DNA of 64,000 nucleotides, from assembly GCA_936432065.2 (NCBI GenBank), contig OW386290.2, positions 142,983,677 to 143,047,676 on the forward strand, in the 5' to 3' direction. The stretch is from Rutpela maculata. Its lineage: Eukaryota > Arthropoda > Insecta > Coleoptera > Cerambycidae. The notes beneath the pieces were generated by a model. That model had not been told where the DNA came from. It saw only the letters and a list, made by a program, of their open reading frames with translations, and searched no databases. The translations under genes and the position numbers were made by a program. Below are positions 13,003-24,617 of this stretch, in pieces. Each line of letters opens with the position of its first letter. Positions within the stretch are counted from its first letter, which is position 1.

Positions 13003-13271
13003 ATATAGTTCGGTCAACGAATTATTATAGACTACATGAAGGGCGGCAGAATTTTTGACTTCGGGGATGGGTTTGGGGTAGTTAGAAGGTACATATACTA
13101 AAAGTCCCCGACCCTAGCAGGTGAGCCTCGCGGAGGGGGGCTTCCGGAAGGCCCTAAAATTTCGACTTTTTTTGGTTTTTCGCTTATAACTCGATAACTA
13201 TTGGTCATTGAGAAAAAATTATTCTTACCTTTTTGAAAGCTGACAAATTTCCTATATTTTATTACTTTAAC

Positions 13272-13980
13272 AAAACCGCTGCCCAAGGAATCACTACTTC
13301 CACATCCAGATTCTCTATCCAAGTCACTCACAACGAAAAAAACTTTGTATGTGAAAATATTTGTTTATGGAACTTTAATAATATAATATTTGAAATCCTC
13401 TACCCCAAAAACCCATATAACGATACCCCACATCGGTAGTGGGGTGGGGGTGGTGATACGGGGGTGGTAGTGGGGGGTGGATGAAGTAAAAAAATATTTT
13501 GAGGGTTCTGGTCCCTGTACATGCACTAAATCACATTTTTTTTTCATCCCCTTTAATAAGGAGATGGGGGTGGTAATGGGGGTGGCTAATGCCAAAAATT
13601 TTTTTCAGACCTCAGCTTCTCTTGTATATACTAAATACCAATTTCACGGACTCTTACCTGCTTGATTTACCCATTTACCCCAAATTTACCCCAATTTACC
13701 CCCCAACTCTTCGACGGAACAAGATGAAAATATAATCTAGTTCTAGATCTCGTTAAAGTACATATGTGTACCATATTTCAAGTCAATATCTTAAACGGTT
13801 TCAGAGTAAACGTGCGCACAAAAAAAGTTAGACAGACCGACCGACAGACAGACAGAAATTTTTTTTTCGCTCAAACTTAAAATCTCGACGTTTCATGACA
13901 TTTTAAGCCTATTTGGACCATAAAAATTTTTAAAAATTTTTTTGTCGTTACTATACTTCCACTGGACGTGGAAGTAAAAA
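13272..13980 (-). repeat. Family-T repeat, copy D
   Basis: The most complete ~709-bp copy, on the minus strand, from AAAACCGCTGCCCAAGG to ACTTCCACTGGACGTGGAAGTAAAA. Comparison with the intact right arm of foldback element 2 gives its insertion point just before AAAAAGTTTCTATCTTC. Confidence 0.8.
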
Positions 13981-14419
13981 GTTTCTATCTTCAACCGTTC
14001 TCGAGTTATCCGCTTCTGAAAATCGCCGATTTCCAGAAAACGCTGTTTCGGATCACATTTTTCGTCATACTTTGCTCTTAACCCCTCAAATCTTCTTTGT
14101 AAAATAAAATACAATCAAATCAAGTGATGAGGATTAAACTGGCTTAAAAATTATATATTTTACATATAATTAATGGCTGAAATGATGGATGTCAAGATTT
14201 TTTGCTGTAATGTGATAGGTTATTGCTTGAAACCATTACCTACATTTTGCATTTTTTTTAAATCTATTTATTATTGTAAGTTGTTGCATTTGCTATAGTA
14301 AGGAGTAGCTACACTTAAAACAGTGGAAAAAAGCAGGTATAAAAAAACACCACAGTATTATGGTTTGAACTACTTTTATTTATATATAATTAGCTAATAG
14401 CTAATTAGCTAATGCTTTT

Positions 14420-15200
14420 TTTAAAGAAAGGAAAAAACCGATCAATTTTCGGACGGGGGAATAGTTTATGGGGACACCACGCCAGCAGAAGAGGAAAATG
14501 AATCCTCCAAAAAACTACTGTCATCAAATTCTTCATCCTCCTCATCCTCTTCTATGTGGACTCCATTGTGGCAGTTGCCCTGGCAGTTGAGACATGCTGA
14601 CGAACAAATTAATGATGCCTTTCTAGCTGCATCGACTTGTGTTATTCACTTGACAAATCCAAGACACCACAATATTCCTCGAGTCAAGTACATATGTCAT
14701 TAGTTGCAGATATTCCAACAACCCACTTACTTATAGTACTATCCGTGATTCCCCTTCCTCGGGTCATGACACCAGGAAGTTAAGCGTGAGAGTGGTTTCA
14801 ATCGTCATATCGGACCACAATCCTGACCAGTTCGCCTCATTGTGAAGTATCCTTTCTCCAAAAACTTTTGGTACTCTTCAGTTGACATTTAGGAAGACAG
14901 TGGCATGATTTTGCATAGGGGAAATGCCAGGCTGCATGAAAGTAGGGTAGCCATTCGCTTACAACAGTTCAGGTGAGCTTGGAAATCGCCAGCCCTCTCT
15001 GCATGAATGTACTTTCATCAATTCCACCATATTGAAGTATTGGATGATGTCTTCCATTACTGTTCCAAATTTCATGGCAACTGATTGGAGATGTGGGTCA
15101 TTATCCAGCGAATCTACCGAGGGAGGATCGTCTAGAAAATCTGATGTGTGTGTCAATGGTTGCCTGTTCTTCTGGCATGAGATGGATTTCGTCTAAAATA
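14420..15200 (-). pseudogene. Decayed gene with NWSGLWSDMTIE block
   Basis: The minus strand contains an open 65-codon stretch (15156 to 14959) ending ...FNMVELMKVHSCREGWRF. After stops and frameshifts, the lower part reads NWSGLWSDMTIETTL (about 14790-14835). This resembles a large family of uncharacterised arthropod repeat-associated proteins sharing a '(F/N)WSGxWSDMTIEQ' block; I am working from recall of that family only. It is a carried or ancestral element gene, now dead. Confidence 0.45.
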
Positions 15201-15625
15201 AAGTTTGCTAAGGTGTTTTGGACGAGCAAATTACAATTTATTTTACAAAGAAGATTTGAGGAGTTAAGAGCAGGATATGACGAAAAATGTGATGCGAAAC
15301 AGCGTTTTCAGGAAATCGGCGATTTTCAGAAGCGGATAACTCGAGAACGGTTGAAGATAGAAACTTTTTGTTCATGTAAATTTTGTCAGCTTTCAAAAAG
15401 GTAAGAATAATTTTTTCTCAAGGACCAATAGTTATCGAGTTATAAGCGAAAAACAAAAAAAAGTCGAAATTTAGGGCCTTCCGGAAGCCCCCACTCCGCG
15501 AGGCTCACCTCCTAGGGTCGGGGACTTTTAATATGTTTACCTCCTAACTACCCCAAACCCATCCCTGAAGTCAAAAATTTTGCCGCCCTCCATGTAGTCT
15601 ATAATAATTCGTTGACGGAACTATT

Positions 15626-16690
15626 TGAGGAAGAAGCAGTTGAAAAGAATTAATATTTTGCACATTTACTAACTACAAGGTGTACTTTCGAAAATGAATT
15701 TAAAAAAAAAATGCTAAATGAGTCCTTACTAAAAACCGTTCCATCTTTGTAACTTTTGTATAGGACAGCACTAAAAAATAATAATAATGTATATTGGTGT
15801 CCCTCACATTCAGCATCATATTTTGCTTGGCACTTTGTTTTCAAAAAATTCAATTAGTAAACCCAGATGTTCTCAAAATATGTTTTCTACAGGTGTTTAA
15901 GTTTATTTGTGGACGATGACAAATTTTTAATAATTAATCTGCTCTCGACCGATGTATTCTCTGGCCAATTCGGAACAGCTATTTTTATCATTCGGACAAT
16001 TTTAACTAGGATATGTTGAAAATATCTGTAATAATTGAATTGACCTCAGCGGTTCCAGTGATTGGTTAATCGGCGAAAAAACAATTTCTAGATAAGCACC
16101 GAGTACTACGTTTTGCTTTACACACAAAGCCAGTGAAAATACTAGACACTTTTTATCTACATTAAGTCTGCACCTTTGTAATAATTATATAAAAACGTAC
16201 ACAGTATTTTGTTTTTATTAAACCGATTTTCTATTTTAAATTTATCTTAATAACCTTGAACATATATTTAGCAACAAACTGTAGGAAAAAACAACATAAA
16301 ATCGCTTACGTATTTTTGCCAAAACCATACGATTATATTTCTGTGACAGTCGAGGTTTTATTTTAAGCAAAATACCGTTGTCTAACCACTAAGTGTCAAA
16401 CTTTTAAAATTGTAAAACGCAGGGAAAAAGTGCCAGTTTCAAAGGCAACCATGTCATATAATATCTTACTTCCCAAAACCTCATATCTTCGAGAATTTGC
16501 TAATTAGGTCAGAGCTGTAATTAACAGGCGATTTAAGTCCAATTAAGATACAACTGATGACCATCTGGAACATAGCATTTGAAATATTCCAATTTGAAAA
16601 GTTGGTAATTTAATGTTCAGAAACGGGAAATGTCTAGATATCTGTCCTACTGGAGAAGATTGCGTACAACGACAATAAAAAATATTACCT
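15626..16690. other. Unassigned region
   Basis: AT-rich; no gene or clear repeat. Confidence 0.3.
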
Positions 16691-16699
16691 ACATTTTTA

Positions 16700-17060
16700 A
16701 ATCTCCAAAAAAGCACTAGATACAGTATCACACGAAAAATGCTTAGTAAACTCAGTGAATTCGGCGTAAGACGTAATCATCTTAAATTTATTTACTATTT
16801 AGTATTATTCAAAGTATTATTTAGATAGTAAGTAAAGGTAGATAATACGAGTTCAGAAAAAAAAATAACTATGAGAGTTCCACAAGGAACAATATTAGGG
16901 CCTATCTAATTTCTAGTATATATTAATAACATACTAATAACGTAAACTACTGGTAATAACTGGGAAGATATCGAACAGCAGCATTGATTCTATTAAGCAG
17001 TGTTTAGATTTTAATTTGCTCTCCTTAAATCTGAATAATACCAAGTCGGCTTAACTGATG
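16700..17060 (+). pseudogene. LINE RT relic
   Basis: Around 16700-16760 the frames recall ALDTVSHEKLLSKLSEFG. At 16872-16945 the sequence reads RVPQGTILGPI, a stop, then FLVYINNIL: the RT 'VPQGSILGP..F..YIND' block. Several stops and frameshifts are present. Confidence 0.65.
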
Positions 17061-17380
17061 GCCTGTCCAATCAGCACAATAAAGATAGGCTGATCGATCT
17101 ATTAAGCTCTAAACTACACGAAAACAGCATCACAACAGAACAAGCTCAAGCATCAGACGATGCTGACTTGCTGATTGTAAGCACAGCTACTGAACAGTCC
17201 ATAAGAGAAACATCCAATGTGGCTGTCATTGGGGAAGATGTAGACGACGTAGTGATGCTTACTGCAAAGACTCCACCAGACTGCAATACTTTATTCATAA
17301 AACCTGACAGAGGAAAAGTTCAAACCAACGTTTATTCCACCACCAAATGCAGCAGCTGGAACTGAAAGAAATTCTGTTCC
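17055..17380 (+). pseudogene. Fragment of a DxDxL nuclease-like arthropod gene
   Basis: The open frame covers about 17060-17365 and includes DADLLIVSTATEQS, then VAVIGEDVDDVVMLTAKTP and FIKPDRGK. The acidic DADLLIV / GEDVDDVVML pattern resembles PIN/FEN-type nuclease cores found in TE-associated arthropod proteins. This assignment is from pattern recall and is tentative. No start, no domain boundaries and no promoter are seen. Confidence 0.4.
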
Positions 17381-17849
17381 TGCCTGCATTTACTGGCTGC
17401 GATTCAACATCTGCAAAAGCAATTTGCAGTTTTTTTTTTAATAATTTTAAAATTTTTTTAAATTTTAATTTTTCAATTTTTTTATTTTGATTAAATTTTT
17501 GAACAATTCTGAACAAGTTTCATTAACAAAATTTTCCGATAAAAAAGGCTTAATATGATTTTTTATTTTTTCCGCATATTTTGGTACCGCAGGTGGCTTT
17601 GCATTTGTAGCAGGCGAATGTATTTCTGGTATTTGTTCTATATTTTAGTAAAATTTGATTCAAATTGGAAACAACATAAAAAAATTCATTTTAAGTGAGT
17701 CACACTGTACATTTAAGGAAATGTATAGATTTCGACAAAATATTAGGTACGTTAGTAAATATGTCGAGTATTGTAAAATAAAGATTGTTTTGTGACTGTG
17801 ATTTATCAGCAGGCCACGACCAAGTAACAATTTAAGTTTTATCACAATC
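17381..17849. other. Unassigned A/T-rich spacer
   Basis: Homopolymer-rich; nothing else seen. Confidence 0.3.
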
Positions 17850-18892
17850 TACAAGAGGTTATTAAGTCTATATAATAAAACTGATCGTAAAACTGTTTAT
17901 ACTAGATAACCTCTTAAAAGCTACAAAAAAACCGACATAAAACCAAATAAGACCTTTTATAAAGGTTATAAATATCTTCTATAAAACTATCAATAAAACC
18001 AACAGTACCTACTTTAGAACCCAAATCTGCAAGATGTTTTCAAGTCTACCATAAAACCTTCTATAAAATCTTCTGAAAATGGTTAGTATAAAAAAAAATA
18101 CTTGCGATCGCCTGCTTTGAGAACATCATAACTAATTGTGTCTTTAATAATTCTTTGTCAAAAACTTGTTGCACTTAAACTGTCTAAATCAGAAAATGTC
18201 GCCAAGTAATAAAATATGTCTGCCTCGATTGAAATATCTGCGTGTGCTAACGTTTTAAAATTTGATATTAATAGACAACCTAGTATCAAAAAATTGTCAA
18301 CACGCAGACCACTTTATTGACAAAGTAAAAAAACTTTTGAAAAATTCACGCGCCTTTCATTAGTCAGCTTATTAATTATTATTTACAATTAATAAAAAAA
18401 ATAACCCTACATTCAGCTAACTCAGTATGATTTTGGGTTTTTTAGGGGTTTATAAGACATATTAACACATTTTAGATAGTTGCAGGCTAAATATAAACAG
18501 TAAGAATAAGAAAAATATATCTAAAACACTGTTGCCCCACCTTTGTTCAAACATGTCTGCCATAATTAACAGACAAAAATTTGGCTGAAAAATTAATAAA
18601 ACCGTTTGTTTTAATAGAATACCCTATTAAGAGTTTGTGGCTTTAGGAATTATTTTTATAAAACAATTGTTAAATTCTAATTGCTCCACTTTATTACTAT
18701 TTTAAAGCCTGTAAGACATTACCCAGCCTTAATACTCTTCTTTAAAACCCTTAAGATTTGTCTTTGACAATCTCTAATCTAAATGTACTTATCTTAGATA
18801 ACATAACCGAAAAAACATTATTTATTTCGTGTGTTTTTGAGTGTGCGATCATTAATAACATTTTACTAAGTACCTAGGTACCTAATAGTTAT

Positions 18893-19020
18893 TAAGGTAC
18901 CAAGGGTGTTATAAGGATAATAACGCACCGAGGTCGGCAGTGTACTTCTCGAGGGCCTCTGGCCCGAGGGAATGTACGTCGACCAAGGGCGTCATTATCC
19001 TATAACACCCGTGGTGCCTT
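18893..19020. repeat. Imperfect hairpin
   Basis: GGTACCAAGGGTGTTATAAGG (18896 on) pairs with CCTATAACACCCGTGGTGCC (ending 19018). The loop contains a CTCGAGGGCCTCTGGCCCGAG palindrome. Confidence 0.6.
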
Positions 19021-19025
19021 TAACG

Positions 19026-19572
19026 TTTAATGTCCTACAAGTCTGTTATTTAATTCGAATTTTTTTTTTGACATTTACGATTTATTAATTTGACATTTAT
19101 TATGTTCAGAACGATTTGATTTAAAAGAGAGGAAAAATCAAAATTGTTTGTAAACGCCGGCCGGCGTTGCATAGCAACTCATTTTGTTTGTCGTTTGACG
19201 CTATCATTAAACATAAACACACCACAGATAGTAGACAACCCCCAAATCCAAAGCCAAGGCTGTCCGGAAGGGGGTTACACATTCGGAAAAACGCAGACAT
19301 ACATCCACACCCACCGGTGTTGTCAATACCGGGGCTGGGGGTCGAACCCAGAGCGCGGTAGCGAGTCGATCAGCGTATTCGCCACTCAATACGCCTTAAC
19401 CGATTGAGCTACCGTGCCGGTAGTAGTAATTTGCTTGTTTTGGGTTGTGTTATAATTTTATAATGCCCTAGAGCGTTATAGATAATCATAATGCCCTAGG
19501 GCGTTATTTTTCATTTAATGTATCTCAAAATAGGGTGGTTATTGTAAAATAACAGACTTGTAGGACATTAAA
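19026..19572. mobile_element. Short TIR element carrying a SINE
   Basis: A 26-bp perfect inverted repeat (19026-19051 and 19547-19572) bounds 547 bp. About 205 bp of this is the SINE at 19218-19422. The original element would be ~340 bp and nonautonomous. Confidence 0.6.
19218..19422 (-). mobile_element. tRNA-derived SINE, copy 1
   Basis: On the minus strand it starts CCGGCACGGTAGCTCAATCGG (box A) and reaches GGTTCGACCCCC (box B) before a shared body ending TGTGGTGTGTTT. Near-identical to the plus-strand copy at 24204-24411. Box A to box B is longer than in a tRNA, so it is a SINE head and not a functional tRNA gene. Confidence 0.75.
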
Positions 19573-20110
19573 TGCTTTTTTGCGCCGCACTGCACTGTTT
19601 AAACTAGAGGATTTATAAGTGCTTTATAAAAACCAAAAAGTTTTAACGTAGATTAATAAAGCTACCAAAAGACTTATTAGGTTAAGGAACCTTTACCAAT
19701 TATCGTTAAAAGCAAATAGTATTTATGATAATATATATTAAGGGTAAGACTACTTAAGAGTTATTAGTTTTATTGCTTGATCATAAGGAGTACTTAAAGA
19801 CCATATTTTAAAACTCCCATAAAACCTAAAGATTTATAGATGTCTACGACAAAACTTAAAATATTTAAAATCCACTATGAAACTTAATGAGTTTATTGTG
19901 GTTTTGAATAATGCAGCAATTAAGTGGCTATAAAACCAATAGATCTTAAAGAGCAAAGAGGTTCAACAAACTGCTTTAAAGATAACTTGAAGGCCTTTTT
20001 TTAAGTACATATTATCTGCAGATAAATTGGTATGCACAAAAGAAATAATAAAACCCAGTTCGGTTTATTTACCTTCTTAAATCTGTGATAAAACCCGATA
20101 AATACTTGTT

Positions 20111-21129
20111 GGCATTTAAAGTGTTACTTGGGCGGTAAACCGCTTTGATAGAAAAATTTCAGACACCTAATTAATCAATTTATTGATTATCGATTTTGGC
20201 TCGAGAATATCTCGGAAACTATAACACATAGGAGGAAAATGAATATAAACATTCTTGTGGGAAATTTAATTTAATTTTACATACAATAATTTTTTCTGTA
20301 TGACGCATCGTTTCCGAGTTAGAAGCGATGAATCGAAAAGGGACTCTTCCACTTTTCTTCCTCCCCCCCCCCGGGAGCGACAGGGCTAGGGGCGGGGACG
20401 TTTAGTATGTTTATCTCCTAACTACCCCCAACACATTCCTGAAGGGGAAAATTACCCCCTCCCTGTCCTCTACAACCCCCTTTTGGGCATTCATTGATTG
20501 GACCAACTCCGTGATCAGGCACTTAACTTGTACTGACGAGAATAAATGAAATCAAAACAGCAGTTGAGAAATGGCGATATGCCTGACACATCTACGTGCA
20601 AGAACGCGGTCGACTAAACTCTGTAAATGTTGAATTAAATTAATTTTTAATCCTATTAGGACTTTAATGTTTTTATTATTAAATAATCGCAGGTAAATAC
20701 AACCAGGGACCGACAGGTTTCCGAACCCGATATTAAGCGGAATTAATGGCTTTTCCTCGCGCAAAATATAGAATATTGTGAATAACAACCTGAATGATTA
20801 CGGGCGGTCAACGCCCTCTTGGATATTCTCTTGTTTGTTCAATGGCTTTTATAATCTTTTATTATTGTGAGTGTATTGGGGAAACGTTTTAATGGATCGA
20901 GTAATTAGTACAATAAGTGATAATTACCACGCAGGCGAGGTTGTAAAATTTTTTTTAAAAGGCAATACATTCATTGAAAGTTAGGTGTCGCATATTTGGT
21001 TAAATTGTGCTTTTTCGAGCGAAAAGCGGTCTAAAAATATACTACACTCACAAGACGTCAAACGTGTAAAAATACTCTACAAATACCATCCGAATTAAAG
21101 AAAACCACGCCTGAATATGATACATTTTA
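20111..21129. other. Unassigned; partial relative of the foldback 2 arm
   Basis: The part 20200-20475 (GGGGACGTTTAGTATGTTTATCTCCTAACTACCCC) resembles an arm of foldback element 2 but no partner arm is nearby. The remainder is unassigned. Confidence 0.35.
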
Positions 21130-22483
21130 ACGACTCTCATATCAACATGGTATTTTTTATTTTTTTATTTTTATCAACACACGCACAAGCAATTACGAAG
21201 GCTTTGACGAAGACAAAGACACCAGATAACGCCAGTGAGCATTCTTTGTACCAAGCATTTGGGAAGTGTGTATTGCGAAAATGTTTTAGAATTTGAACTA
21301 CGTGTAATGTTACTTTAGTAACTTCCAAATCTTCGGAAAGCAAATTCAGTATATGGGCAGAACACCCGTATGTTATAATGGGCCTCGGTAATTTTTTCCC
21401 TTATATTGTTCATGTTTGATGCATTATCGTGACCAAACTAGTAACTTTGCAGTTTACTCATTTTTACACTTATCTATTAAATCAATGGTCAAGTTTGCAA
21501 AGATAATCACCAGTGTGTGGATGTCCTGATGTCTATACTTTCCATTTTCTAGTATCAAAACTGCACGTATTATCAGTTAATTATGAACATTTGACCAACC
21601 ATCAAGAGACATACAGTAGTAACAGTTTAAAATATTGAGTCGATGTCAATGTAAGGTAGAAGAGAAGAGAAATGGACAAATAATATGCTGAAAAGAAACA
21701 GATTTAACTTACGTTGTTGCCACTTTTCTCTTTAGCTACTTTTGTAAGCCGTCGGCGACATGCCGTGCTTGGCAACAATGTTAATATATCGCTTTCTTTC
21801 ACGTACATTATTTTGCTATTTATATTTCACTCTATGTTATTATAGGGATCGATCCAAGATTTCTAGCTGCCACTAGTGTATAGTAAGGCCCACATATAAT
21901 TCAGCGATATAAAAAAGCTTGGGAAAAGGCGTAAAGGACACCGATCGCTTTTGGTTAGTGTACCATCCGACGGTCCACGTTGACTACATAGTTTATTCCA
22001 ACCTATCATCATTCTGGTAGAGAAAATTTCAACCAATTATATTCAGTGGGAGTGGCCTACATTCTTGTTAGGAAATATGTGACCATTTTTTTGTGATAAT
22101 AAGGGAAGCCGAACCCTTTTATGCGGTTGGTACCCTTTGCGCTTTTTTGCGAGGTTTTTTATATCGCTGAATTATAATGTAGGCTTTACTATACAAACTG
22201 ATTGACCTCATACATTTTCAAAACACTGATTTTTCCTCTTCAAATATTTCATTTAAAAGGGTTGATTATAACTGAAACCTAGAAGGCGGGACATGCCCTG
22301 GTCTTAACATGTCAATTGCTTTTCGAACTCTGTAATGGACTTAAAAGAACAATTTGTTGCAAAAATAGTTTTGGCTATTTGTTTGTATAACTCTTTCTTT
22401 TTGTCTTGACATATTCTTACAACAAAAGAGCTTAAACTAGTGCTACTTTAACTACTACCACTCAAATCCCCGCTTGCTGTTCG
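21130..22483 (-). pseudogene. hAT-family transposase relic, copy 2
   Basis: The minus strand matches copy 1 (about 1290-2000) in order. It includes the peptide LSEDLEVTKVTLHVVQILKHF (21343 downward), the SLDGWSN region (near 21600) and the block around 22330. It is interrupted by a 576-bp insertion (21615-22190) and carries several frame breaks. It is the same element as copy 1 in opposite orientation. Confidence 0.65.
21611..22194. mobile_element. 576-bp insertion with ATAC duplication
   Basis: Comparison with hAT copy 1, which has a single ATAC at this point, shows an insertion at 21615-22190 flanked by ATAC (21611-21614 and 22191-22194). Its ends are AGTAGTAAC...GGCTTTACT. The right 304 bp (21887-22190) is itself bounded by ~45-60 bp imperfect inverted repeats containing AATTCAGCGATATAAAAAA, so there may be two nested MITEs. 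Confidence 0.65.
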
Positions 22484-22528
22484 TTGGAAATTTTCACTTT
22501 GGCTTGTCTGGCTTGACACTCATTAATT

Positions 22529-24617
22529 TCACAGCCCCACAAAATCAGACCAGCAAACCAGACCCATGTATACATATGTATTTTCGGTCGCTGAATCTGA
22601 ATCCGGGGTAAAAAAAAATCGTACACCCAAAAAATCATTAGCTAGAGCCAAAAAACAACCCTGGAATGGGGTAAAAAGAAGATTAAGCTACGAGAATAGT
22701 TGTTACATCTTAATCAATCGAATTATACAAATTATACAGCAGCGTACATACAATAGATATGAAACACAACCCCAAGGAGGGGCGAAAACTACCCGTCATA
22801 TATAAAAAAATCGATCCAAAACAGCAATGACCGCTGAAAAAGCTCGAAATGTCTAAGTGATAAGAAACTGCTCGGGTCCGACGTAATCTTCATAAACCAC
22901 CTCCAAGTTTAAAGGAAAAGAGAAAATCAAGAAAAAAACGTAAAATCCAACAGGCTTTCTATTTTTATGGATGCTATGATTGGCTGAAATTGCGTGGTAC
23001 TCTAAAATAGAACTAGAAACTTACGTACATGTAAGTAAAATAGTACCATCAACGTCCTACAGTGTCAACCCTCAGAGGGTGTGAAAATTATCCCCTATGT
23101 AAGATTTAACTATAAAAAGTTAGTGACTTCTATAAAAATTCGAAACAGCTGCGTTGTTTCCATTTCCTCGATTCCCATCTTGATTTTTATCCAGAAAATT
23201 TAGGTGACTATAGCGAAGAGCAGGGTGAAACGCTTTCACCAGGATATGACCGAAATGGAAAAAGGTATCAAGGAAGGTGGGACAAACACATGATGGCAGA
23301 CTACTTACTGCTGGTCTCTTATAAGAGAAACGAGTGAAAAATATAAACGGCAGTCTGTAAGACGATCATTCGAAACTAAAGTAAAAAGATATTATAAAAA
23401 GAAAGAATGAATCCACTGCCGTTTATGTTTTGTGTGTGTGTGTGTGTGTGGGGGGAGGTTTCAAGCACAGTGTCGAACTTAGTCTAATTTCTTCTCACTC
23501 CCACAAAGCGCAGTAGTTGTTTCTTATACAGAGGGTAGTTTTCATCCACTAGGGGAGTGGAATTGAATAACACCAGTGGTACGTGACTTTCTAAGTCTAA
23601 CTCTCGAGTGCTACGCAATTTTAACCAATCACAGCATCCATAAAAATGGGAATACTTTTAGATCAAAGTTTTTTCTGTGTCATTTAAGAAGGGGTGATTT
23701 TTAGCAGCGCTATTGGGGTAGCTTTCAATAATTGAGCCAAAACTACTGCAGACTCTTCTCTCCTTTACAAACCTCCGGAGTTTCGTGCTTTTTCGAGGGT
23801 CACTGGAGCTTTTTTCAAGTTGAATCTTGAATGGGGGTAGTTTTCACACCCTCTGAGGTTTGATACTTGTAGCACGTTGATGGTACGTAAGTTTCTAGTT
23901 CTATTTTAGAGTACTACGCAATTTCAGCCAATCATAGCACCCATGAAAATAGAAATCCTGTTGGATTTAACATTTCTATTGTTTTTCTCGTGTTCTTTAA
24001 ACTTGAGGGTGGTTGTTCTCAACCCTGTAGGGGTAGTTTATGAAGATTACGTCGGACCTAATGCAGTTTCTTATCAGTTTAACAAAACTTAGACATTTCG
24101 AGCTTTTTCAGCAGTCATTGCTGTTTTGGATCGATTTTTTTTTTATATGGGGGTAGTTCTCGCCCCTACCTGTGGGTGTGTTTCATATCTATTGTATGTA
24201 AGCACCGGCACGGTAGCTCAATCGGTTAAGGCGTATTGAGTGGCGAATACGCTGATCGACTCGCTACCGCGCTCTGGGTTCGACCCCCAGCCCCGGTATT
24301 GACAACATCGGGGGGTGTGGATATATGTCTGCGTTTTTCCGAATGTGTAACCCCCTTCCAGACAGCCTTGGCTTTGGATTTGGGGGTTGTCTACTATCTG
24401 TGGTGTGTTATGGTGCTGTTTAACCTTAATTTGTATATTTCGATTGATTAAGATGTAACAACTATTCTCGTAGTTTAATCCAGGGGTGTTTTTTGGCTCT
24501 AGCTAATGATTTTGGGGGTGTACGGTTTTTTTTGACCTCGGATTCGGATTCAGCGACCGAAAATACATGGGTCTGGTTCGCTGGTCTCAATTTTTTTCTT
24601 TGTGGGGCTGTGTTTCT
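22529..24617. mobile_element. Foldback element 3, split by a SINE
   Basis: The left arm (22529-23130) and right arm (about 23820-24617) are inverted copies sharing CACAGCCCCACAAA, GACCCATGTAT, GTCGCTGAATCTGAATCC, ATTACGTCGGACC and the CCAATCATAGCACCCATG block. A third related block (23541-23655) in the spacer repeats part of the right arm. A (TG)n run lies at 23431-23448. SINE copy 2 sits in the right arm only. No coding sequence. Confidence 0.75.
24204..24411 (+). mobile_element. tRNA-derived SINE, copy 2
   Basis: Box A (TAGCTCAATCGG) and box B (GGTTCGACCCCC) are both intact, followed by the same body as copy 1. The empty site is preserved in the left arm of foldback element 3, proving insertion after the foldback formed. 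Confidence 0.8.

Larger units (their letters stand above)
13003..15625. mobile_element. Foldback element 2, split by family-T copy D
   Basis: The left arm (13003-13265 plus 13981-14110) and right arm (about 15240-15625) are inverted copies. Shared blocks include CGAATTATTATAGACTACATG at the tips, the GCCTTCCGGAAG/CTCGCGGAG region and ATCGGCGATTTTCAGAAGCGG. The arms total about 390 bp each. Family-T copy D lies inside the left arm and is absent from the right, so it came later. The spacer holds a decayed gene (14420-15200). Confidence 0.75.
17850..20110. repeat. ATAAAACC-motif-rich sequence
   Basis: The motif ATAAAACC or close variants recurs many times at 17870-18070 and again at 19620-20095, separated by the elements at 18893-19572. 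It looks like one degenerate repeat-rich element interrupted in the middle. No coding capacity; class unknown. Confidence 0.45.

Noticed and set aside
13893..15404. Matching RITRERLKIETF-type peptides at 13893-14114 and 15093-15404
   Set aside because: Both lie in the inverted arms of foldback 2 and reflect arm identity, not gene duplication.
19207..24451. Functional tRNA genes at the two box A/box B units
   Set aside because: The distance from box A to box B is too long and the arms do not fold; two near-identical copies with shared bodies fit a SINE.
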